A stretch of 23,458 nt of DNA from Priapulus caudatus (GCF_000485595.1 NW_014577078.1:1492864-1516321), one strand, 5' to 3'; positions 11,330-22,007 are shown, counted from the first letter of the stretch. Numbers and translations are program-made. The notes: generated from the sequence alone by a model not told the origin.

Positions 11330-11925
11330 CGGGGCCTGGCCTGCACCACACGCAGGCTACAGTCCACGATGAGACCGCGCCTGACCTGTACATTCACACG
11401 CAGGCTACACACATGTAACGCGACCTTCGCTGCCGTGCAGGCACACACTACAGGCTACCACGAGTAGACGCGGCCCTGCTACACACGATGTAGACGGCGC
11501 CTGCCTGTGTTCACACACACACGAGCTACAAACGATGAAGACGCGCCACTACCTGGCACACACACAAGGCTACAACACGATGAAGAACGCAGCCCTGCCT
11601 GCACACACCAGCGACCACAACGGATAAGATCGCGCCTGCCTGGTACACACCACAACACACACACAGATGCGACAACACCGATGTAACCGCGCCGTGAGGG
11701 GGCCCCTGGGGGCCAAAACACGCAGCTACACCCACGAACAATGAATCGACGCGGCCCTGCCGGACCCAAGCACACAGGCTACAGCACGTATTAGACCAGC
11801 CGGACCCTGCTCTGGTAACAGACACACACACACACAGGCTACACACGAATTAAGACGCGGCCCTGCCTGGCACACTACACACACAAGGCTACCACACGAT
11901 GTAGACGCGCCCGCCTCGCCGAACT
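11330..11925. repeat. degenerate minisatellite in copy A', about 12 units
   Basis: The same unit as at 8905-9445 recurs (for example GCTACACACGATGTAGACG near 11489), but almost every unit has indels. The Cys/Val-rich minus-strand frames across it are artefacts. Confidence 0.85.
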
Positions 11926-12284
11926 CACCTCCATCAACATACCGTACGACTGCAAAATATCCCACATCTACTAGCCGAGCCGGACCGTGCGATCCTAATT
12001 TTTGCAGGTGTACCGCTATCCCTGCACTAATACGCCAATCCGGACCAGTTAGCCCCGAAATGAGGTGCAATGGCAGGCCCGCTTGAAGCATGCAATTTAG
12101 CTGGACTAAGTTATCTAGCGCAAACAACTGTGTGTAACGCAGCAGGGCGTGTACAAGGGGGTCCAGGGGTCCGGAACCCTCCCCTCCCCCCTGCCGCGCA
12201 GAAAACGCATCTAACGAGGTCTAATTCAAAGTCTCGGGGAGGGCCCCCCAGACCCTCCCTTCGGCGTGCTGCGCAAGGAATTGT
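11883..12284. repeat. left gap flank, copy B
   Basis: Runs from the last minisatellite unit through GGCCCGCTTGAAGCATGC (12077) and CCGGAACCCTCCCCTCCCC to the N run. The same order recurs at 12310-12711 with small indels. Confidence 0.78.
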
Positions 12285-12309
12285 NNNNNNNNNNNNNNNN
12301 NNNNNNNNN
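12285..12309. other. assembly gap, 25 N
   Basis: Exactly 25 ambiguous bases. Its flanks are near-duplicates, so it probably marks overlapping contig ends rather than missing sequence. Confidence 0.97.
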
Positions 12310-12711
12310 ACAAGGGCTACGACCGATGTAGGACGCGGGCCCGGCTCGCGAACTCATCATACTCGTACTGACTGCCAAATTGATCAATCAGACTGTCCGA
12401 GCTTGAGTGCGGCTAAAGTTTTTGCGTGCTGTAACTGCTAGTCGCGCACTGAAATACGCCGCTATCCGGATCAGTTGCCCGCAAGATGGAGGTGATGGGT
12501 AGGCCCGCTTTGAAGCATGCCTAAGTTGCTGGATAAGTTGCTGCGCTAGGGACTGTTTGTGTACGCAACAGGGGGCGTTGTACAGGGCGGGTCCGGCGGG
12601 TGCCGGACCCCCCCCCTGCTCGCGGCAGAAAAACGCGGGATCTTTAAGGAGGTCTAGATTTCAAGGGTTTCTGGGGAGGGCCAGCCCCGTTAGCGTGCTC
12701 GGCAAGATTGG
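12310..12711. repeat. right gap flank, copy B'
   Basis: Matches B: GGGCTACGACCGATGTAGG corresponds to GGCTACCACACGATGTAG, followed by GGCCCGCTTTGAAGCATGC (12502) and the GGGTCCGG...GGACCCCC segment, each with small indels. Confidence 0.78.
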
Positions 12712-13979
12712 GTTCGGTTAGCCCCCGCCCCCGCCGCTGCGGTACAGAATTCTGGTATCGCCCCTGCGCAGATCCGGCTGGCAAGGCCGGAGTTAAATAC
12801 ATTGCTGGCTTGGCGGAAGGGTAGAACGTAACAGTGTAACTGGAGCTGCGCATAAACCGGTGCTAAACTTAGGCGCACGTTTGAGCTGGTGGTGTGCAGG
12901 GTACGCTTCGGTTTAGCGGCCAAGCTGGCCCAGGCTATACCGGATAGGTTCGGAGTTGAGATCGATGGGTGCAGTGCTTAGGGGTGGTTAGGTTGTTTTG
13001 TTTTCGTGACACGATCGTCGTCGCTGCGGCGCTTCCATGCTGTTACTGTAGAGGCGAATTGAGATTAGTGTCATAGACGACATGTCAAACGAAAAACAAA
13101 CACCAACAGCGCAGCCGGTCGATGGTGGACCAATATCGCCGTTTCGCGGAAATTTTCGTTTAGGTGATAGCCATATGAATGTCTTGTGGTCGTATCGTCG
13201 ATAAATTTATTCCCCGCCGTCAGCATGCGCATTGTCTAATATACGATGCATGAAATGAATGTGTTTAGATTTTTAGTTTTTTATATGTTGTTACGTATTG
13301 CAACAGTTAGATAAATGCTAAACAAGCAGCAGTCATTTGCAGGGCGACGATAGCGCCTTCAAGGGCGGTACACGCCGGCTATCCTAAATATTCCGTTTTG
13401 ATGAGGAGCGAATTTTCACGACGTTGGTATATAAGAATAATGAGGAATGATTTGGACGTGAGGAGGCAGTAAAGTATGGATTTCATTATCGTGCTTGTCT
13501 ATTGTCTTTGCCGAGAATGTGCGCGCTAAGTTCTGTTCCTCTGAAGTGAAAGTGTACGAACGTGTGTTAGTAAGTGTTAGACGGATAAGGCAGAAGTATG
13601 ATGATGGTTCACTCTGACTATTAGGAAGGACAATATTGTCGCGAGCTGGCGCTACGTCTATTATATGCGGTCTAGACTCGTAATTGCGTTGTCGCGGTAC
13701 GTGCGAAAGTGCGACGCCTGAGTACGGTTATTTATCGAGCAGAGAACGGACGAGCGCGGTTGGCTTGGTCGGTGGGCGTGGCTTCCATTGGGATGACAGT
13801 GTTTTGGTTTTGTCAGCGACGGTGTTGATTGAGGAAAGGTTTACAGTACGTATACACACGCGTTGATCTGTAAATGATAACTAGCTGCCGATATTCCGCC
13901 GGAACCTTCTATCGGCTTACAGCGCTGCAGGCTTTTCAAATATAAAATGGCGAGTGTGGTGCGTGTTTCGCCATAACGT
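12711..13979. repeat. tandem duplication, copy C (about 1.27 kb)
   Basis: Starts GGGTTCGGTTAG and ends CGCCATAACGT. Internal anchors shared with C' include GAGGCGAATTGAGATTAGTG (13051 and 14352), GGCGGTACACGCCGGCTATC (13364 and 14655) and CCTTCTATCGGCTTACAGC. No gene recognised; frames are short and broken between copies. Confidence 0.82.
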
Positions 13980-15280
13980 GTTTGGGTTACGGTTAGACCC
14001 CCCCCCCCGGTACAAATCCTGTACACGCCCCTGCGCAATCCGGTGCAAGACCCGAATTAAATTTCGCAATGCGCACGCGCATAGCCTTGTTTGGGTCACA
14101 TAAAAGTCACATTGTTGGCTGTGAAGTGACGTAACAATGTAAACTGAGCATGCGCAGTAAACCCGTGCTAACTTAGCCTGTTTGAGCCCCGTGTGTCTGT
14201 ACGCTTCGATTTAGCGCCAGCCAGGCCCAGGCCTAGACCGGGCTAGTTCGATGTAGGATCAAATGTTGCAGGCTCTACGGGGTGTTAGTTTTGTTTTGTT
14301 CTCGTGACACGATCGCTCGTCGCTGCGGCCGATTTCCATGCGTTACTGTCAGAGGCGAATTGAGATTAGTGTCATAGACGACATGATACAAACACGTCGA
14401 TGTGGAACAACAATATCCGTTTCGCGGAAAATATTTCGTTTAGATGATAGCCCATCTAGAATAGTCTTCGTCTCGTATCTCGATAAATTTATTCCCGACC
14501 GATCAGCAAATGCGCCATGCATATAATATACAGATGCAATGAACATAATGTGATTTATTTATTAGTTTTATTATATGTTGTTACAGTATTGAACAGTTCA
14601 ATAAATGCTAAACAAAGCAGCAGCTCATGCAGGAGCGACGATAGCAGTTCAAAGGCGGTACACGCCGGCTATCCTAAATATCCAGTTTTATGAGGAGCAA
14701 ATTTTCAACGACGTTGTATACTAAGAAATAAACTAAGGACATTGACTTTGGACGTAATATGCACAGTAAAGATATAGAGATCTTCATTATCCGTGTTGTC
14801 TATTATCTTCCGAAAAATGTGCGCCGCTATAGTTCTGATCCTCTGAAGTGAAGTCGTACGAAACTGTGTTAGTAAAGTTAGACGGATAAGGCAGACGTAT
14901 GGATGATGGTCACTCATGCAACTATTAGGACAGGACAATATTGTCGCCGAGTGCTGCCACGCTATCTATATTCAGTCTATACGTAATTGCGTTGTCGCCT
15001 CCCTGCAAAGTCCGACTGCCACTAGTAACGTTATTTATAGAGCAAAGAAAAAGCGCGGTTGCGCTGGTCGGTGGGATTCAATTGGGAATGACAAGTGTTG
15101 GTTTGTCAGGCGACGCTTGAATTGAAGGAAAGGCTTACAAGTACATGCATATAACACATGCGTATATCTGTAAACTATAACTAGCTGCGATATTCCGCCG
15201 AAACCTTCTATCGGCTTACAGCCGTGCAGCTTTCCAAATAATAACAAAATGGCGATGTGGTCCGTGTTTCGCCATAACGT
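13980..15280. repeat. tandem duplication, copy C'
   Basis: Collinear with C, starting TTTGGGTTACGGTTAG and ending CGCCATAACGT, with frequent small indels in either copy relative to the other. Both copies look unpolished. Confidence 0.82.
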
Positions 15281-16380
15281 CGCCTCATGACGCCACGTTA
15301 CGAATTTAGAAACAGTCCTTGGTAGTCCTCCTGTCCCAGTAAGAACAGCCCTACAAAAACTATTCATTTATTAACATATGCCAGACGTTTCGCTGCGGCA
15401 TTTCAACATAGCTAACTCACAGGAGCTCATGAAAAATTCCCGTCTGTCAAAACAACAATAATCATAAATATGACATAATAATATGTGTGTGAACAGAACT
15501 TGGGCAGAACTAGAATTTGTTCGCCACAAGCTCCCATGAGTGAACTCGTTCGTAAAACGAGTAACTGGCTATAAAAAAAAACACCGGTCAAAGTTGCACT
15601 GCTTAGCCCGGAAGGATTCACTGCAACAGTGACTCGAGGCACTAGTCGGTAACATTCTATGGAGGCCATACACGCGTGCATACGCAACTAAGAAGGAATG
15701 GTGCCGCATTCGCTCTCATCTGTCATCTTCGCCTTTGTGTCGATGTACGTTTATAGCTGCTTTTGCCGCTGACGGAAATAAGCATGTTTATTGGATCGCG
15801 TTTCAAGCAAGGTTTACGACGCGATGTTTCGTTACCGCGAGCAAAGTATAATTGTTACCATAACAACAGCGTAGACGCTCTCACAGCGGCACACTTGATT
15901 GCAACGTACTCCACCGTATGCCAGGGGTATAAATGCCCGTACCCTATACGGCTCGTCCCGGACATCGGCCTGATGATACTCGATACATGGAAATATGGGC
16001 CAAAGAAATGCAAAGCTATGGAAATCTGATGGCATCATCCACGGCATAATATTGTGAATGCGTGCGTCTGTGCGCGCGCGCGACTTAGGCCCTACAAGAG
16101 GCACAAGGTAACAAGTGAGGCATTGTGCGAATTTCCTGAATGTAAAGCGAAACAATTATTGTGGCCACTTCGACACGCGCCGGCAGGTGACTGCTACCTT
16201 GAGCTTACACGTTACTACGAAATTACCAAAGATATAAATATACTCTTACTAATCCCTATATGGTCAGCCATGATGATCTATGCATATGGTGATACATAAA
16301 ATGAACCTGACATTACCAAAAGTTAGCACATTATTATAAGAGTAATCATCAAACTTTATAAATTCACAAATTTGCGTCAC
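15281..16380. other. no gene recognised
   Basis: Leaves the C' duplication and passes into unique sequence. Frames at 15763-16029 and 16054-16299 (+) of 81-88 codons have no recognised domain. Base composition shifts toward AT near the right edge. Confidence 0.5.
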
Positions 16381-16416
16381 TATATATATATTTACAAAAG
16401 CTATATATATATAGCT
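16381..16416. repeat. (TA)n tracts including an 18-bp palindrome
   Basis: TATATATATAT is followed closely by the perfect palindrome AGCTATATATATATAGCT at 16399-16416. No flanking duplication seen. Confidence 0.6.
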
Positions 16417-16830
16417 GATTTGAAATTATATCATGTTTATCCATGCATGTACCTTGTGATTCTGTGTTTGCACTGGCAGTAGCCAATCCAGTTTCATAGC
16501 TATGTCGATTTTCTCCTTCTATTTCTATTTTATTTCTATTCGACAAATTAACTATCTAGGTAGTTTTCTGCTTGGCAAGATTTCTGGATCACTCTCTACT
16601 TACTCATCAGAAATGCATGAAAACAAATGTCTTGTAGACTTACAATTTAGACTAAACAATTAACACGTAGTGACACTGTGATGTACATAATTAATTATAA
16701 TACGCTACAACAACTGGACAAAAACTTATACTTTCTGCCATAGAAAATATGTTATGTTGAGTAAATAAAATGTTTTGTCTCGTGGCTTTTCCAGGTATGA
16801 CCTCCCTCTCGTCTACCTTCGCAGATGATA

Positions 16831-16990
16831 TGTGTGACTGTGTGAATGTGAATGTGTGAATGTGTGAATGTGTGAATGTGTGACTTTGTGAATGTGACAA
16901 AAACTTTGAAATGACATGAACTTGTGACATGAACATGTGACATGACATGATTGTGACATGAACTTTGTGACTGTGTGAATGTGTGACTTT
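16831..16990. repeat. GTGTGAAT / TGTGACATGA tandem repeats
   Basis: The first part is an 8-bp repeat (TGTGTGAA). The second is a looser TGTGACATGAAC repeat. The array ends 16 bases before the TIR element at 17007. The Ser/His/Thr-rich minus-strand frames are artefacts. Confidence 0.85.
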
Positions 16991-17006
16991 AATGGGGTGA
17001 TACTCA

Positions 17007-17179
17007 ATTAGGAGTGTTCCCAACTTTAATGTCATTAATGGTCATAATAACATATGGTCATGGTCATATATATTAGTTTGTTGTTTAATGTCATTTAGGT
17101 TAGGGTTAGGGTTAGAGTTAGGATTATCAATCATTAATCGTTAATCATTAATGATATCAAAGTTGGGAACACTCCTAAT
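17007..17179. mobile_element. Tc1/mariner-like MITE, about 173 bp
   Basis: TTAGGAGTGTTCCCAAC... at the left (17007-17040) is matched in inverted form at the right end (to 17179). The arms align over 34 bases with two mismatches. The ends read TA-GGAGTG...CACTCC-TA, which fits a TA target duplication; no longer duplication is visible. There is no coding capacity. An internal TTAGGG-like run is listed separately. Confidence 0.8.
17095..17132 (+). repeat. interstitial TTAGGG-like run inside the MITE
   Basis: TTAGG-TTAGGG-TTAGGG-TTAGAG-TTAGGA, two perfect metazoan-type telomere repeats and three imperfect ones, inside the element. Confidence 0.75.
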
Positions 17180-17715
17180 GGAGCGTTAGCCTAAATATGT
17201 GAGTGCATTACTACCGCAGAGGCGCATTTTCATGCTGTATAATTAGGTGATTGCCCTTTAAGCCTTGTTGTGATCATGAGCGACAGGGTCCCCAATTATC
17301 TATTTAAGGAAAGTCTACCCTTAGTGAAAGCCCGCCCAAAATGACAGCGCACACTGATACGTGTCACGTGCATGCTGCGTCACGCGACACTACCGTCACG
17401 ACGCGATAACATTGTCGGTGTTCACGCGGGTCAGGTCAACGCTGGCATCATCCCGCTAAGCTGGCTTAGCCGTGCCTGTCTGGAACAATAGCTGCCTGTG
17501 GTTGTGGCCCAGTTGGAGATGCGCCCAAAGAGCTAATCACTGCAATAGTTGCCCGGGAGACCGACAGGCGTCCTTTGGTGTGTGCGCGCGCGTGGCGGCA
17601 CGGGCAGGGGGAACTGCACCGTACTGTGCGTAACCAAGACACGTTATATAAAATAGCACAATCTCTCTGGGACTGTTGTTATTATCAAGAGCAAATAAAC
17701 TGTGTATATGTCATG
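17180..17715. other. no gene recognised; CpG-rich patch with an E-box
   Basis: At 17355-17410 there is a local cluster of CG dinucleotides with CACGTG (E-box) and CGTCACG-like (CRE-like) sequences. It could be regulatory, but no adjacent gene is recognised, so this is only a note. Confidence 0.35.
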
Positions 17716-17722
17716 AACATAT

Positions 17723-17762
17723 CAGGAGCGTATAATGACATTATTGTCATTATACGCTCCTG
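17723..17762. mobile_element. 40-bp palindromic insertion with 7-bp target duplication
   Basis: CAGGAGCGTATAATGACA (17723-17740), a TTAT centre and the exact reverse complement (17745-17762). AACATAT lies immediately outside each end (17716-17722 and 17763-17769), a perfect 7-bp direct repeat (9 if TG is included). Too short to encode anything, it looks like a tiny hairpin element. It shares the CAGGAGYGTATAAT end with 3032-3073. Confidence 0.82.
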
Positions 17763-17769
17763 AACATAT

Positions 17770-20484
17770 TTGATGTCATCTACCCCCCCTTATCCCCCTT
17801 GATTCCCTTTATCTACTCCTGTTATTATGAACCTATTATAAGGGCCCATCGCAATATCCTGCTTATCCGTAGGGAATAAACCACCCATCAATGCATGTAA
17901 GCCATTGCCGCCAACTTATGAAGGTTATTGGCACCATCATCACGACGTGAAAGGTCTGGATTTTGTTCCTATCTATTATAGTGAAATTGAATTGGTATGT
18001 TTTAATTGTTATATCTATCGCATTATATCTATCTAATATATAATATTATATTCACCGAATTTACTGTACATCGCTACATGTGTTGTTCGTTAAATAATTT
18101 ATATTTAATTTATATTTTTTTCCTATTGCTAATCATGGAGATCATATAGCAGAATAAAAATTCACTTTTCACAGAGATAAACCTAATCCACAGCCAGTTC
18201 AATTTCACTACATGTGATGAAAAACCTGGTTTTTTATACTACGTGCGCATCATTGTTTGCACAATTTTCAGAACTGCCAGTTTAAAAAACAAAACCGAGT
18301 GCAAAATTGCTGTGTTCACTAAATTATTGTAATCCTTAAATTACTCAATAAGAAACGGTGCCGGTCTATTGAACAGCTAAAAATGTGCTTACTGCGACTA
18401 GGTATAAATAATACTGCAACTGACGCTGTAAAGAACTATCATCGACTTAAAACAGTTTTTTACCCGTCTTTATATGGGATACATAGGCCTATATAATGTG
18501 TGCGTGTATAATATACCTTTTCATACTATATTATTATTATAGAAGGGGCATCGTAACGAATTCTCTAGGCTATACTAAATTCCTCCTGGGAATTCCGCGG
18601 ATTCGAACGAATGGAGAAGTCGAAGCTAATTACTACATCTGACCTCAGCTGCGAAATTGGTGCGCATTACACACGGGTGCACACCGGTGACGGCAGCGCA
18701 CAGATTACAACACCACACTGCTTGTCCCAAATTACTACGCAGATGGGTACCGCATCCGTGGCATATGGTCAATGCTCTTGACCTTCAGATTACCAGAAAG
18801 GCACGTTCTGGTCACTAATGCCTGCACGCATAGATATATGCTTCCTACCATTCTATTCCAGCTTTCAGGCGAATAGCAGCCGGTCGGTCACCTGAGAGGG
18901 ATCACCCCAACCAGCGACCCTAACAATTTAATCACTAATGACAGGATGACATCCACATACATACACGGCTGTGTTCGAGTATGTGCCGTCATATGGCCTT
19001 CTCTTTGTATGCACACGTGGGTGTATGAGTGTGTGCGTATGCGTGTGCGCTACGCGCGTAGGCTACTGTGTGTGCGTGCGTGTGCGTGTGTTGTGCATAT
19101 GCGTGTGTACAGTAGTACTGAATTGTAATGAATATATACAATCGAAACTATGTAAAACAGACCTCACCCATACCATCCACCCCCTGGCATCAGACGTATA
19201 TCAGTCAGACAGTACATACGTAACAACATTTCTAATATGGCAAAGATAACTGGTACTAAGATACTGGCAAGATCGCCTGGTCACATCAGTTTTGCTGATA
19301 TTTTACAGACCTCGGATGAGTAACACTAGTAGCGGGGTTAGGTTGGAGCAACAAGTGGGCGATAGCTGTAACTCTAGTAGGACCATATGGCAGGTTTCTT
19401 CCATACAGCAGCCTCGTGCAGAGGAATAAACAAGACACGGTTGTCGTACTCTGTGAGACTCTCACTGAGAGTAGGACTGCCAAGTTCTACTTACAATGAT
19501 CACAAATTTAAGTTTCAAACGTAACAAATCCAGTACACTGCCGATTTACAAACAGGGAAGATTACGCACAGTTAAAAGAACATTTTCATACACGAAACGA
19601 ATAATATATTTAAAGTTAAAATTTTGTCACCGAGTTGACTTTCTGACTTTTAAATCATGGATTGCAAATACCTATGAAACGCCAGCATGTATAAACTGTC
19701 CAAGAATCATAGCATAAACTAAACAGTTATTGTGGTTCTCAATAGAGCTAACCAGCACTAAACGAACCGGTGCTACTGTTACTTCAATACTGGATGTCGT
19801 GCGCTAGACAGAAGTAATGTTTCGTAACACAAGAAATCAATGTAGATTTGATTGCCGACTTAGTGACTGGTCAAGGTTATATGTGCCCTGTGTATGGTCT
19901 GTGCCAGTGAACACTCTTCCACAAATGCTTTTTCCAAGTAATACCCACAATACACATGGTCATGAAATGTAAACACTGCGAGGTCTAGTTGAATGGGGGC
20001 CAGAGTAAACATGTGTAATGGACGAGCCTCCACATGCACACACATACACACATATATATATACCATGAACTGTCTTGTATTACTAGCCTTGAATGTACAA
20101 GGCAGGAATGAAAATAAACATTTAGAAATCTCAGCTGGGTGCTTCTGGGATAGAAATGAAAGAAGTGGTCAAAACCTGTCGTCTGGATGCTTGTGTTTGC
20201 TTGTACGCATACCTCCATAAATACATGTCTAGACAGATATTGGTGAATATATATAAATCAAACCAAACATGTTGAATGCGAACAAGCATGTGTTCTATTA
20301 AATATCTGAAGATTTACTATAGATAACTGTAAAAATTACGTTTGGGAAAACTCCTATATTGATAACTTAAATGTGACATGCTAATTCACACTGATCACAA
20401 TATTCTTCAAGAACCACAGCAGCCTTCATAAAAAAGTATTCACTCCAGCAATTCTAAAAATACTCCACTAGAAAATCTACTTAC
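17770..20484. other. no exon recognised; probably includes intron 1 of the LIX1-like gene at the right end
   Basis: AT-rich unique sequence. I looked on the minus strand for the expected next LIX1-family block (VNVVEALQEFW-like) and the later LPGGSCFG-like block and found neither by eye. One 62-codon stop-to-stop frame (18693-18881, +) looks protein-like but has no recognised family. Confidence 0.45.
19019..19110. repeat. imperfect (TG)n / TGTGCG microsatellite
   Basis: Alternating TGTG and GTGCGTGCG runs interrupted by GCTACGCGCGTAGGC. Confidence 0.8.
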
Positions 20485-20704
20485 TTCGTCCATATCCTTG
20501 TGTGTGCTTTGAAAAACTGTTCACCACCGCATCCACTGCTTCCTTGAGAACCATTTTTGCTGAACCATTGACTGGAATCCACGAAGGAATGCCCGGAGTC
20601 CATGCTTTGCTTCCTTGGGTTGGGTATCCAGGAACAATAGGTGGTGCAACAGGACGTGCAATGTTTGGTTGTCGGCGTGCCATGGGACTTTGAGCTGAAG
20701 CCAT
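20485..20704 (-). CDS. LIX1/LIX1-like (lowfat) family protein, N-terminal coding exon (partial)
   Basis: Reading the minus strand from ATG at 20704 gives 73 codons plus one base, then a consensus GTAAGT splice donor (intron from 20484 downward), so the exon ends in phase 1. The predicted peptide has a Pro/Gly-rich, probably disordered N-terminus (residues about 12-50), then a conserved helix-like end, VLKEAVDAVVNSF-SKHTQGYGR (51-73). From memory this ending matches the segment of vertebrate LIX1L just before the core 'VNVVEALQEFW' region. LIX1-family proteins are cytoplasmic regulators; Drosophila lowfat acts with the atypical cadherins Fat and Dachsous, and LIX1 is linked to limb and mesenchymal development. 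The start is chosen because an in-frame TAA lies 13 codons upstream (20743) and the ATG has G at -3 and +4. Later exons should lie at lower coordinates; I could not find them here, so intron 1 may exceed the window or the assembly may be broken. Family assignment is by recall, not by search. Confidence 0.72.
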
Positions 20705-20754
20705 ATCTTGCTTGTTAGCCCACAATTTCGGGCTTTTCTTTTAAAAATCCTACT
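20705..20754 (-). other. 5' UTR part of the LIX1-like exon
   Basis: This segment lies between a good splice acceptor (TATCTCACAG, ending at 20755 on the minus strand) and the chosen ATG. It contains an in-frame stop (TAA at 20743-20741), so it is unlikely to encode an N-terminal extension of the LIX1-like protein. Confidence 0.5.
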
Positions 20755-20823
20755 CTGTGAGATATTAAAATAGTGTAGGTGTTAGGTGTATATAAAACAA
20801 TTCTGTTTAAGGTGAAAACTTAC
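20755..20823 (-). other. predicted 69-bp intron in the 5' UTR of the LIX1-like gene
   Basis: On the minus strand a GTAAGTTTTC donor starts at 20823 and a TTTTAATATCTCACAG acceptor ends at 20755. Both sites are close to consensus and the 69-bp length is typical of compact invertebrate introns. No transcript evidence is available, so this is inferred from splice signals and position just upstream of the coding exon. Confidence 0.5.
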
Positions 20824-20911
20824 TTGGAGTTATGGAAAGCTGGCATGTTTGTAAATAAAAAGGATACTGGTCAGCCGCTTGCATTCAGCAAAAGAGACTT
20901 GTCAGTTACAT
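20824..20911 (-). other. probable 5' non-coding exon of the LIX1-like gene, with short upstream ORFs
   Basis: Sequence upstream of the predicted 5' UTR intron ends CATAACTCCAA before GTAAGT. It contains an ATG-TAA start-stop at 20911 and an ATG at 20884 whose frame runs across the splice junction to a TAG at 20752-20750, giving a 21-residue upstream ORF. The transcription start is not visible, so the left limit is arbitrary. Confidence 0.3.
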
Positions 20912-21622
20912 CCGCTCCAACGTACAGATGATGAGAGTTTAAGTGTATATTGGGCTGCTACCTTTTCATAATAAAATATAATCATCTGTCCCATGTTATT
21001 AGCTTGAAACAGTTAGCATGGTATTTTACTTAATATTAACTAATATTTCTTAATAGATGGTGTCCAAATACTCCTCTATATTCTATAACACACAATCTCA
21101 TCGCAAATACTCCACTGCCCGCACAAACCCACAAAAGATATAGCCGTTCAGAAAACATGAGTGCCAAAATTGCATCCAGTTTGCTTCATTTCAAACTATC
21201 ACAGTACAAATATACAACCAAGCTCATCCATCTCTATATATTTGTTTGCTTGTTAAAATTATCAGTCTTCCACTGAATACAACTCAATTCAACCATAAAA
21301 CGTTGCAAAATTCTGCAAAATGTAGTCTCTCTGTGGAAAAGTAAAGCTGAATAATTAATGGTAGATATCTGCATATCCCTTCATTATGGGAGTAGGCTTC
21401 TTTCCAGTACCTGGCTTGGATTGGAGCTAGATGGCATGGCTCGTCTTGAAGCTCAGAAGCAGAGGGCAGTTAGCACATATGCAGTGTGCAGCCATTTATT
21501 ATGCACTAACCACTCATTATTATTTTAATTACCATACAGATTACAGACAGAATTTTCCACAAGGTTACCTAGGTAAATGAAGTTGTACCCAGTAGAAAGA
21601 AAGCTGGTAATTTTATCAAGTG
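20912..21622. other. upstream region of the LIX1-like gene, no feature recognised
   Basis: AT-rich sequence upstream of the predicted 5' exon on the minus strand, where its promoter would be expected. I see no reliable TATA box, CpG island or other defined element. Confidence 0.4.
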
Positions 21623-21745
21623 AACATTGGTCTACAAGCAGATACAAACACGAAGGTTATGCATTTGTTGCTCAACCTTAGTTTTGGACCCTGGTATATG
21701 TAGTGCGCATATATGTGCTAAACTAGGATTTGGCCAAATTTGTGC
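21623..21745. repeat. direct repeat, outside copy
   Basis: AACATTGGTCTACAAGCAGA... through TTTGGCCAAATTTGTGC. It recurs at 22083-22208 with a few small indels and one substitution. This copy has no inverted repeats next to it, so it is probably the source. Confidence 0.92.
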
Positions 21746-22007
21746 TGCGATAGATAGAAACGAAGCAAGCAGTTTATTATTTTGGTGCTTTCCTACCTGC
21801 TAAACTTCTGCTAAGTTTAGGCACAGTGGCATCTGTGCAGTGCAGAGAGTATCAGAATGGTGCTTATGTGAATTTATTAGGTGATACAGACTACATAAAT
21901 TAAACTTTTGCAGTGATTAATCATTTTAATGAGGGATTATTCCCTATCATTTCATTACTGGAGTAGTCCAAGTGCCGCTGAGAGGGTCTATGTCCCCCGG
22001 GGTACTG

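Larger units (their letters stand above)
9456..11930. repeat. tandem duplication, copy A' (indel-rich)
   Basis: Collinear with 6838-9455 but with very frequent one- to few-base insertions and deletions, including inside the minisatellite, and without the 317-bp MITE. The even density of indels suggests unpolished long-read sequence rather than ordinary divergence. It may be an alternative haplotype or a false duplication. Confidence 0.8.

Noticed and set aside
18596-18670. Possible minus-strand tRNA or SINE, because of a B-box-like GTTCGAATCC
   Set aside because: The bases around the box do not form a T-arm stem and no A box or acceptor stem is present.
18693-18881. Stop-to-stop frame of about 62 codons on the plus strand with protein-like composition
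   Set aside because: No recognised family, no clear splice pair and no early start codon.
19369-19495. Minus-strand frame encoding TEYDNRVLFIPLHEAAVWKK as a possible LIX1-like downstream exon
   Set aside because: It does not resemble any LIX1-family block I know, and a stop follows shortly; probably chance.
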